From contig JAGDAE010000241.1 in assembly GCA_017959645.1 (NCBI GenBank), forward strand, positions 1-9,581: DNA of 9,581 nt, given 5' to 3'. Shown here piece after piece: positions 1 to 6,334 of this stretch; the stretch's first letter is position 1; the number at the start of each line of letters is the position of its first letter. Position numbers and translations under genes: made by a program. The notes under the pieces were generated by a model. The model did no database searches. It saw only the letters and a list, made by a program, of their open reading frames with translations, and had not been told where the DNA came from. This stretch comes from Kiritimatiellia bacterium. Its GTDB lineage: Bacteria; Verrucomicrobiota; Kiritimatiellia; RFP12; UBA1067.

Positions 1-12
1 GAACGCCGGGAA

Positions 13-30
13 ATATGATATAATACGCGC
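13..30 (+). promoter_or_regulatory. Promoter -10 box (TATAAT) with near-zero leader
   Basis: A perfect TATAAT lies at 19-24, followed by ACGC, and the synthetase ATG is at 36, only 11 bases after the box. Transcription starting about 7 bases downstream of the -10 would give a leader of roughly 5 bases or less. No Shine-Dalgarno sequence is visible in this stretch, so translation from an (almost) leaderless message is inferred. The -35 region would lie outside the window. The same TATAATACGC string precedes the second gene cluster at 5435-5444, which supports it being a real promoter element rather than chance. Confidence 0.7.
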
Positions 31-788
31 CCATCATGTCGAAAGTCCAGTTAAACAGTCCGTTCGGTTCGGCGCCGTCAAAAGCGCCGTTCAGCGAAAG
101 CGTCTCCACCGGGGTGCCGTGGCACAACCTGCCGGTCACCCGCGAATACACTCTCGGCCAGCTATTGGACCAGACCGTCGCGCGCTGCGGCGAAAACGAC
201 GCCGTCGTCTACGCCGACCGCGACTACCGGCTAACGTGGTACGAGTTTTCCGAAGAAGTCGACTACGTCGCCAAGGGTCTCATGGCTCTCGGGGTCAAGC
301 GGGGCGAAAAGGTCGCGCTCTGGGCGACCAACGTCCCGCACTGGGTTGTTCTCATGTTCGCGACCGCAAAGATCGGCGCGATTCTGCTGCCGCTCAACAT
401 CAACTACAAGCGTCAGGAGATCGATTTTGCGCTCTCGCAGTCCGACGCCGAGAACCTTTTCTTGATCAACGGCTACCGCGACTGCGACTACGTGGAGGTG
501 ATAAACGAACTCATCCCCGAGCTGAAGGAGTGTCCGCGCGGAGATCTGAAGTCGAAACGCTACCCGCATCTCAAGCGCGTGTTCTTTCTCGGCGGCGCCA
601 AGTACCGCGGGATGTTCTCGCTCAACGAGGTCAAATCGCTCGCGTGCGAGACCAGCCAGGTCGACTATCTCGCGCGCCAGGCGACGGTCGACGTGAACGA
701 CGTCGTGAACATGCAGTACACGAGCGGCACGACCGGCTTTCCGAAGGGCGTGCAGCTCACCCACCGGAACATCGCCAACGACGGGTTC

Positions 789-791
789 TAG
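789..791 (+). other. In-frame amber (TAG) codon inside the acyl-CoA synthetase
   Basis: The frame opened at 36 reads NDGF, then TAG, then IGACQNLSSRDR and onward through conserved acyl-CoA synthetase sequence in the same frame. In relatives this position, just after the THRNI segment, commonly holds an aromatic residue. A single change from a Tyr codon (TAC or TAT) would give TAG. None of the other complete genes here ends in TAG; they use TGA or TAA. Confidence 0.85.
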
Positions 792-1420
792 ATAGGCGCG
801 TGCCAGAATCTCTCCTCGCGCGACCGGGTGTGCATACCGGTGCCGCTTTTCCATTGTTTCGGTTGCGTGCTCGGGGTCATGAGCTGCGTCAACCACGGCT
901 CCACGATGGTGTTTCTCGAGAAATTCGACCCGGTTCAGGTGATGACCTCGATCGAGAGGGAAAAATGCACCGCCACGTACGGCGTGCCGACCATGTACAT
1001 CGCGATGCTCGACCATCCGCTGTTCGACCGGTTCGATTTCCGCTCGTTGAGGACAGGCATCATGTCCGGCTCGGCGTGCCCGGTCCACCGCATGCAGCAG
1101 GCGCAGACGAAGATGTTCATGCGCGAAATCTGCAACCCGTACGGGCTTACGGAGTCGGGTCCGGTTATGACGATGACGCGGTATTTCGAGGAGTCTACCG
1201 AGCGCAAGTGCCAGACGATCGGCCAGGCGCTGCCCGGGGTCGAGGTCGCGATCATCGACCCCGAGAGCGGGCAGCTCGCGCCGATCGGGCAGGACGGCGA
1301 GATCTGCTGCCGCGGGTTCAACACGATGGTGGGCTACTACAAGATGCCGGAGCAGACCGCGAAATGCATCGACGAAAACGGGTGGCTCCATTCAGGCGAC
1401 ATCGGGCGAATGGACGAGCA

Positions 1421-1424
1421 GGGG
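1421..1424 (+). other. Frameshift site (one G short) in the acyl-CoA synthetase
   Basis: Upstream the frame reads MDEQG and then runs into TTTLLGG and a TGA at 1446-1448. Adding one G to the GGGG at 1421-1424 restores DYYITGRLKDLI, the expected hinge motif, and the frame then stays open to the TAA at 1769-1771. A -1 slip of the ribosome on GGGG would have the same effect, but no classical X XXY YYZ heptamer is present. A real deletion or an assembly error is therefore simpler. Confidence 0.85.
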
Positions 1425-1763
1425 ACTACTACATTACTGGGCGGCTGAAAGATTTGATCATCCGCGGCGGCGAAAACATCAGCCCCAAGGAAGTCGAGGA
1501 TTTTCTCGGTACGATGCCAGGGGTAAAGGACGTCGCGGTCGTCGGGTGTCCGTCGAAAAAGTACGGCGAGCAGCCGGCCGCGTTCGTTATACGCGCCGAC
1601 GGTTCGACGATAGCCGAAAAGGACGTTGCGGACTACTGCAAGGACCGCATCAGCTGGTTCAAGATACCGAAGTACGTGCATTTTCTCGACGAGTTTCCGA
1701 TGACAGCTTCGCAGAAGATACAGAAGTACAAGCTGCGCGAGATGGCGCACGAACTCTGGCCGG

Positions 1764-2090
1764 ATGCGTAAGGTTCGCGAGAAGGCGGAGTTCCGCGGCG
1801 GCGGGACGCACGACTGCGTGGCGCTGGCAGAATTCCTGTCCGGCGTCTTCGCGTCGATGGCGGAAAGACCGCGCGCGATCGCGGCGACGGTCGATCTGCG
1901 GGGCGCCGGGGAGCTGTCGCTCGACCTGAAGGATGGGGAAATCGAGGTTTCCGGCGCGGACGGCGAACGCGCGCGGAGGGATTTCCGCCGCCGCTGGCTC
2001 GCCGAACATCCGGTGCCGCTGAAACTGGGCGGCAGGACGGAGCTGAAGATGGAGCCGGCGGGCGGCGGCAGAACGAGGGTATCGAAATGA
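1764..2090 (+). CDS. Small hypothetical protein (108 aa) of the clpC operon
   Basis: I do not recognise this family. The protein is 108 residues, soluble and highly charged, with no signal peptide or membrane segment. It appears to have a short helix (around LAEFLSGVFASMAE), two beta-like strands (ATVDLRG, GELSLDLKDGEIEV) and a basic helix (ERARRDFRRRWLAEH). This layout loosely recalls amphi-Trp-type small domains, but the match is too weak to name. The ATG overlaps the synthetase stop by 8 bases, and the TGA overlaps the start of the McsA/McsB-like gene in an ATGA. It is therefore placed by coupling in the clpC operon. No clear Shine-Dalgarno precedes the ATG, and a later start (ATG at 1858) cannot be excluded. 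The position suggests a role linked to the chaperone/protease genes or the acyl-CoA synthetase, but no function can be assigned. Confidence 0.65.
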   Translation: MRKVREKAEFRGGGTHDCVALAEFLSGVFASMAERPRAIAATVDLRGAGELSLDLKDGEIEVSGADGERARRDFRRRWLAEHPVPLKLGGRTELKMEPAGGGRTRVSK

Positions 2091-2974
2091 AATGCGAGAT
2101 TTGCAAAGAAAAGGACGCGGAGACGGCGATCGCTGATCGCGGAAACGGCGAGGAGTTGTACGTCTGCAAGGAGTGCGCGCGCAAGGAGCGCGTCAAGCGG
2201 CAGAAGGCGCGCGAGCGCACGCGCAAGGTGTCCGGGCTTCCGCCCGGGGTCGAGATGTCGATAACCGAAATAGGAGGGAACGGCGACGGCTCGCCGGTGA
2301 TCGGGGCGATAATGAACGCGCTCAACGACATCGTAGGAGAGTTCGACCGCCGCAGGCAGGAATCCGGAAAGGGCGGACGCGAACGCAAAGCCCCGACGAA
2401 GACATTCCCTTCAGACAGGGTTCCCGGCGAATTCCGGATACACGGGATGATGCAGCTCGAAGGTCTCTATCTGATCGGAGAGATAGAGCAGGTCAAGCGC
2501 GCGGCCGCGGCGATCGGAATGGAGCTTCGGGGGATCTCGCTTTCCGGGGTGGGCGACGCCGGCCATGCGTATTCGCTGCACTATTGCGGTTCGCCGGAGC
2601 AGGCGCGCCGGTTCGCGCGCGACCTGATCGCCCAGGAGCGCAACGCCCGGGCCCGCCTGGCGGACGAGATGCCGCGGGTTCTCGCCGACGCGCTGGGACG
2701 CGCGTTGGCGCTGCTCAAGAACTGCAGGCTGCTTTCGTCCGGAGAGCTTTTCGACCTGCTTTCGACGCTGCGCCTCGGCGCGGCGGAACGGTTGCTCGAC
2801 GGCATCACGGCCGGCGAACTCACGTCCATGATCGACGAGATCGACATCGCGGCCGACGACGGCGAACTTCCGGCCGAGGAGCGCGACCGCATTGACGGCG
2901 AACGCGCCGACGCGACAAACGCGCGCTTCGAGGACGTGGTGCTCAACGAACGCGCGGAGGAGCTGCCGGAATGA
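2087..2974 (+). CDS. McsA-like zinc finger fused to the C-terminal half of an McsB-like protein; candidate ClpC adaptor
   Basis: This 295-residue protein starts with one zinc-binding knuckle pair (C3-x2-C6 and C27-x2-C30), as at the N-terminus of McsA, then a basic stretch and a short conserved-looking helix (about 68-88). From about residue 116 it aligns by eye with the C-terminal half of McsB protein-arginine kinase. The matching blocks are LEGLYLIGEI and AAIGMELRGI, then DLIAQERNARARL (179-191), ALLKNCRLLSSGE (208-220), LLSTLRLG (224-231) and a tail LPAEERD (261-267). The McsB tail normally carries an RDxxRA phosphoarginine pocket; here RD is kept at 266-267 but followed by RIDG. I find no phosphagen-kinase catalytic lobe, and the second zinc finger and UVR motif of classical McsA are also absent. 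A GAGGG (2075-2079) lies 7 bases before the ATG. The gene overlaps its upstream neighbour and clpC by 4 bases each. McsA, McsB and ClpC act together in Firmicutes, so a role as a non-catalytic regulator or substrate adaptor of ClpC is inferred. Confidence 0.8.
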   Translation: MKCEICKEKDAETAIADRGNGEELYVCKECARKERVKRQKARERTRKVSGLPPGVEMSITEIGGNGDGSPVIGAIMNALNDIVGEFDRRRQESGKGGRERKAPTKTFPSDRVPGEFRIHGMMQLEGLYLIGEIEQVKRAAAAIGMELRGISLSGVGDAGHAYSLHYCGSPEQARRFARDLIAQERNARARLADEMPRVLADALGRALALLKNCRLLSSGELFDLLSTLRLGAAERLLDGITAGELTSMIDEIDIAADDGELPAEERDRIDGERADATNARFEDVVLNERAEELPE

Positions 2975-5400
2975 CATTTTCGAAAAACGCGACCGACGCA
3001 ATGAACGCCGCCGCCAGCTGCGCGAGGCAGCTCGGCCACGATCACATCGGCTCCGAACACATATTCCTTTCGCTGCTGGCAATCCCGTCCTGCCAGGCGT
3101 GCAGGCGGCTGGTCAAGCTGGGGCTGTCTACAGACGAACTCGCGGAATCGCTGAAGCTCGCGATTTCCGGCGGTTCGGGCGCGATGATGCAGAGGGGAGC
3201 GCTGCCGATGACCGCGAGGACCAGGAAGGTTCTCGACATCGCGCAGATGGAAGCCGGCGAAGGCAACCCCGTGGATACGGCGCATCTCGTGACGGCGATG
3301 CTGCGCGAAGGCGAAAACGCGGCGGCGCAGCTGCTGTTCAACGCCGGAGTGTCGGTCGAGAAGTTCGTCGCGGCCGGCAGCCAGGAGACGGCGGCCGACG
3401 AGGAGCACGAAGGCGAGGAGGGCGAGGAGCCGTCGAAACGCGGCGAGAACGGCAAGGCTCAGAAGACGCCGACCGTGAACGCGTTCGGACGCGATCTCAC
3501 CGATCTTGCCCGCCAGGGCAAGCTCGACCCGGTCGTTGGTCGCGAAAAGGAACTGCGCAGGGTGGTGCAGATACTGAGCCGCAGAACGAAGAACAATGCG
3601 GTTCTGATCGGCGAGGCCGGCGTCGGCAAGACGGCGGTCGCGGAAGGGCTGGCGCAGGCGATACACCGCGGAGAGGTTCCGGAGAGGATGCAGAACAAGC
3701 GCGTCGTCGCCATCGACATGGCGCGCATAGTCGCAGGCACCCAATACCGCGGGCAGTTCGAAGAGCGGCTGAAGAAACTCGTCGACGAGACCAGGCGAAG
3801 CGGGAACATAATACTGTTCCTGGACGAAATCCACACGCTCGTTGGAGCCGGCGGTGCGGAGGGCGCGATGGACGCCGCCAACATACTCAAGCCCGCGCTC
3901 GCCCGCGGGGAGGTGCAGTGCGTAGGCGCGACGACGCTCAAGGAGTACCACAAGTCGATAGAGAAGGATGCCGCGCTGGAGCGGCGCTTCCAGCCGGTGC
4001 AGATCGACGAGCCGACGGTCGCCGACGCGGCGGCGATACTCAAGGGAATCGCCGGCAGGTACGAGGAGCACCATTCGGTTTCGTTCTCGGCCGGGGCGAT
4101 ACGCGCCGCAGTCGAACTCACCGCGCGCTACATGCCTTCGCGGCAGTTGCCCGACAAGGCGATCGACGCGCTCGACGAGACCGGCGCAAGAATAAGGATG
4201 GGCGCGAGCGCGCGTCCGAAGTCGATAACCGACCGGCAGGCGAAGATCGACGCCCTCAAGGGACGCAAAGACGCCGCCGTCCAGCGCGGAGACTTCGATT
4301 CGGCGGCGAAGTACCGCGACGAGATACGGTCGGCGACGGCGGAGTTCGAGAGCGCGCTGGCGGAATGGAAGCGCGAGCATGCTGAAGAGACGATCGAAGT
4401 CGGCGAAAACGACGTCGCCGAGACGGTAAGTTCGATGAGCGGGGTTCCGGTCGAGAAGATGAACGCCACGACCGCCGAGAAACTGCTCGGCATGGAGAAG
4501 GCGCTATCGGAAAACGTAATCGGGCAGCAGCCGGCGATCGGGGCGATTGCGCGCAGCCTGCGGCGGAGCAGGGCGCTGCTGGCCGACCCGAAGCGTCCGA
4601 TAGGCAGCTTCCTGTTTCTCGGTCCGACCGGGGTGGGTAAGACCCATCTCGCGAAAATGCTGGCCGAAAAGGTCTATGGCGACGACAAGGCGTTGATAAC
4701 TCTCGATATGTCGGAATACCAGGAGAAGTACTCGTCGTCGCGGCTCGTCGGCGCGCCGCCCGGCTACGTCGGCTACGACGAAGGCGGACAGCTTACCGAG
4801 AAAGTCAGGCGCAGGCCGTATTCGGTCGTGCTTTTCGACGAATTCGAGAAGGCGAATTCCGACGTCATGAACATGCTTCTGCAGATCCTGGACGACGGGC
4901 GGCTCACCGACGGACAGGGGCGGACGATCGATTTCAGGAACACGATAATAATCTGCACCGCCAATCTCGGCTTCGATTTTGCGCGCGAGGGGCATACGCT
5001 CGGTTTCTGCACGGCAACCGCGGAGACGGACTACGACGTGCTGAAGGAGAAGCTGCTTTCGGAGGCGAAGAAGACCTTCCGTCCGGAACTGCTCAACCGT
5101 TTCGACGAGACCGTCGTGTTCAGGAAGTTGGAACCCGGCGATCTGGAGAAGATTCTGAAACTCGAGCTCGCCAAGCTGCAGTCGCGGCTCAAAGACCTCC
5201 ACATCGCGCTGTCCCTAGACAAGAAGGCGGCGGCTTTTCTCGTCGAGAAGGGGTACGATTCCGCGCTCGGTGCGCGTCCGCTACGCAGGGTGGTGCAGGA
5301 TTATGTTGAAGATCCGCTTGCCGATCTGGTGCTGGCCGGCAAAACGAAACCTCGCATGCGCGGGCATCTTTCCAAGGACGGCAAATCGATCAAATTCTGA
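2971..5400 (+). CDS. clpC: ATP-dependent Clp protease ATP-binding subunit ClpC
   Basis: A complete Hsp100 unfoldase of 809 residues, typical for ClpC, which unfolds substrates and threads them into ClpP. Domain order is an N-domain with two Clp-N repeats (about 1-140), an acidic linker (about 135-165), the first AAA+ module with Walker A GEAGVGKT (214-221) and Walker B LFLDE (282-286), and a short ClpC-type M-domain with a UVR-like helix pair (about 419-470). The second AAA+ module has Walker A GPTGVGKT (551-558) and Walker B LFDE (621-624). An LGF tripeptide at 677-679 is the ClpP-docking loop, which separates it from ClpB. In the M-domain, KDAAVQRGDF is very close to the Bacillus ClpC sequence, and the Phe at 442 corresponds to the one that holds the resting state. 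In the N-domain the phosphoarginine-reading Glu of repeat 1 is kept (E29, in GSEH), but repeat 2 has DTAH with Ala104. GGAGG at 2956-2960 and an ATGA overlap link it to the upstream gene. Confidence 0.96.
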   Translation: MTFSKNATDAMNAAASCARQLGHDHIGSEHIFLSLLAIPSCQACRRLVKLGLSTDELAESLKLAISGGSGAMMQRGALPMTARTRKVLDIAQMEAGEGNPVDTAHLVTAMLREGENAAAQLLFNAGVSVEKFVAAGSQETAADEEHEGEEGEEPSKRGENGKAQKTPTVNAFGRDLTDLARQGKLDPVVGREKELRRVVQILSRRTKNNAVLIGEAGVGKTAVAEGLAQAIHRGEVPERMQNKRVVAIDMARIVAGTQYRGQFEERLKKLVDETRRSGNIILFLDEIHTLVGAGGAEGAMDAANILKPALARGEVQCVGATTLKEYHKSIEKDAALERRFQPVQIDEPTVADAAAILKGIAGRYEEHHSVSFSAGAIRAAVELTARYMPSRQLPDKAIDALDETGARIRMGASARPKSITDRQAKIDALKGRKDAAVQRGDFDSAAKYRDEIRSATAEFESALAEWKREHAEETIEVGENDVAETVSSMSGVPVEKMNATTAEKLLGMEKALSENVIGQQPAIGAIARSLRRSRALLADPKRPIGSFLFLGPTGVGKTHLAKMLAEKVYGDDKALITLDMSEYQEKYSSSRLVGAPPGYVGYDEGGQLTEKVRRRPYSVVLFDEFEKANSDVMNMLLQILDDGRLTDGQGRTIDFRNTIIICTANLGFDFAREGHTLGFCTATAETDYDVLKEKLLSEAKKTFRPELLNRFDETVVFRKLEPGDLEKILKLELAKLQSRLKDLHIALSLDKKAAAFLVEKGYDSALGARPLRRVVQDYVEDPLADLVLAGKTKPRMRGHLSKDGKSIKF

Positions 5401-5425
5401 CATGCCGATGCGACACGGGAGAGCA

Positions 5426-5446
5426 TTTTTTTGGTATAATACGCAC
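5426..5446 (+). promoter_or_regulatory. Promoter: T-tract, GG, TATAAT, leaderless start
   Basis: Downstream of clpC there is a run of seven T (5426-5432), GG, then a perfect TATAAT (5435-5440), ACGC, and the ATG of the TPR gene at 5447, only 6 bases after the box. RNA starting 6-7 bases after the -10 would begin at or within a base or two of the ATG, so the message is predicted to be leaderless. No Shine-Dalgarno is present. A weak -35 candidate, GCGACA (5410-5415), lies 19 bases upstream of the box. No hairpin terminator for clpC is apparent between 5401 and 5425. Confidence 0.75.
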
Positions 5447-6334
5447 ATGGTAAGGATTGTTCTGGTTTTTTGCATGGCCGCGGCGTTCGCGCAGCCGTCC
5501 TTGGCGGCGTGGTATTGGCCGTTTTCGTCCGGCGGCGACGGCGAGCGCCCTCGCCTGTCGGAGATTCTCGAACCGGCTTCGCTGCTGATCGACGAAGCGA
5601 CCGATCTTGCCGCCGACGGAAAAACGTCCGAGGCGGTCGAAAGATACCGCGAAGCGCTGGTGGAAATCGACCGCGTGGAGCGGGAACACGCCGATTTGGT
5701 GGACGGGCCGGAATACAATTCGGTGCGCAACAAGCGCGCGTACGTCAATGCGGCGATCGATTCGCTTCTGCTTTCCGAGGCGACCAGAAACGCGCGTCCG
5801 GTTGCGGTAACCGACACCACCGAACTGCAGAAACGCTACGACGAGAGGCGCCAGGCCCAAAAACAGGAAAAGCGCGACGCTCCGGAGAATGCCGCGCCGG
5901 CGGCCGCTGGCAGCGTGGCACAGAAGCGGGAAAGCGACGTGAAAGCCGGTCGCGGTCCGGTCGCAACCGGTGCGCCGGCGGCGCCGGAAAGCCGCGAAGC
6001 CAGGCTGAAGCTGGCCGTCGAAGACTTGAAGGCCGGCGACTACGATTCCGTCGACCTTCTGGTCGAAGAACTGCTGCAGGAGACGCCGAACGACGCTGCC
6101 GCGCTGAACATGAAAGCGGCGGCCGAAATAGGCCGGGGGAAGTTTCGCGACGCCGAAAAGACTCTCGACAGGGCGATAATGTCGAACCCGCGCAGCTATT
6201 ACGCGTACTACAACATGGCCAGATTGATGCTTGAACACGGCGTCGGCAACCGCGACGCGGCACGGCGCTACTACGAGACCGGGCGGCAGATAGGCGGCCC
6301 CGCCAACGCCGGGCTCGAGAAGGAGCTGAAATGA
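5447..6334 (+). CDS. Secreted/periplasmic TPR-repeat protein
   Basis: The start at 5447 is chosen because it opens a clean Sec signal peptide (MVRIVLVFCMAAAFAQPSLA, likely cut before AWYW) and sits directly after a TATAAT box. An in-frame ATG at 5402 would add a charged stretch ahead of the signal and would lie upstream of the promoter. The mature part of the 295-residue product has a helical, TPR-like segment (about 41-75), a charged low-complexity linker (about 118-165, rich in A, K, E, R, Q) and a C-terminal set of about two and a half TPRs (about 167-266; for example DAAALNMKAAAEIGRGKF and the segment around SYYAYYNMARLMLEHG). TPRs are protein-binding scaffolds. No Cys follows the signal, so it is periplasmic rather than a lipoprotein. 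It overlaps the LolA-like gene in an ATGA, which suggests the two function together, perhaps as a scaffold in envelope assembly. Confidence 0.85.
   Translation: MVRIVLVFCMAAAFAQPSLAAWYWPFSSGGDGERPRLSEILEPASLLIDEATDLAADGKTSEAVERYREALVEIDRVEREHADLVDGPEYNSVRNKRAYVNAAIDSLLLSEATRNARPVAVTDTTELQKRYDERRQAQKQEKRDAPENAAPAAAGSVAQKRESDVKAGRGPVATGAPAAPESREARLKLAVEDLKAGDYDSVDLLVEELLQETPNDAAALNMKAAAEIGRGKFRDAEKTLDRAIMSNPRSYYAYYNMARLMLEHGVGNRDAARRYYETGRQIGGPANAGLEKELK

Larger units (their letters stand above)
36..1771 (+). pseudogene. AMP-forming acyl-CoA synthetase (fatty acid CoA ligase), interrupted by TAG and a frameshift
   Basis: This is an ANL-superfamily acyl-CoA synthetase, which activates a carboxylic (probably fatty) acid with ATP to an acyl-adenylate and then to the CoA thioester. 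Visible motifs are the AMP/ATP loop YTSGTTGFPKG (residues about 228-238), the IPVPLFHCFG segment, the NPYGLTESGP region, the SGDIGRMDEQG segment, the hinge motif TGRLKDLIIRGGENISPKEV, and a C-terminal PMTASQKIQKYKLRE holding the expected catalytic lysine. Two lesions break it: a TAG at 789-791 (codon 252) with homology continuing in the same frame, and a one-base loss in the G run at 1421-1424 that moves the rest into another frame. If both were read through, the product would be about 578 residues, normal for the family. No other decay is visible, so the damage is recent, is a sequence error, or is recoded. The start at 36 follows the TATAAT box. The stop TAA (1769-1771) overlaps the next gene by 8 bases. 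Substrate chain length cannot be told from the sequence. Confidence 0.85.

Noticed and set aside
231..1391. A 386-codon minus-strand open frame opposite the acyl-CoA synthetase
   Set aside because: The plus strand carries clear synthetase motifs throughout; the antisense product is His/Arg/Val-rich with no motif.
119..1420. The upstream part of the frame that contains the synthetase C-terminus, as an independent gene start
   Set aside because: Before about 1425 this frame gives an Arg-rich shadow of the synthetase; only the part after the frameshift is genuine homologous sequence.
1421..1424. Programmed -1 frameshifting as the main explanation
   Set aside because: No slippery heptamer or evident downstream pseudoknot was found, and the gene already has an unrelated TAG upstream.
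2581..4380. A 599-codon open frame on the minus strand opposite the McsA/McsB-like gene and clpC
   Set aside because: It mirrors strongly conserved ClpC coding sequence. The translation is Arg/Leu-rich with no recognisable motif, as expected for the antisense of GC-rich genes with strong third-position bias.
2892..4385. A 497-codon plus-strand frame overlapping clpC
   Set aside because: The product is an Arg/Gly-rich low-complexity string in the wrong frame across conserved AAA+ motifs; it is a composition artefact.
5270..5446. A longer N-terminus for the TPR protein, starting inside clpC or at the ATG at 5402
   Set aside because: It would precede the TATAAT box and bury the signal peptide behind a charged segment; the ATG at 5447 gives a clean Sec signal.
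5401..5446. The T-run after clpC as a Rho-independent terminator
   Set aside because: I could find no GC-rich hairpin immediately before the seven Ts; the tract fits better as part of the promoter ahead of TATAAT.
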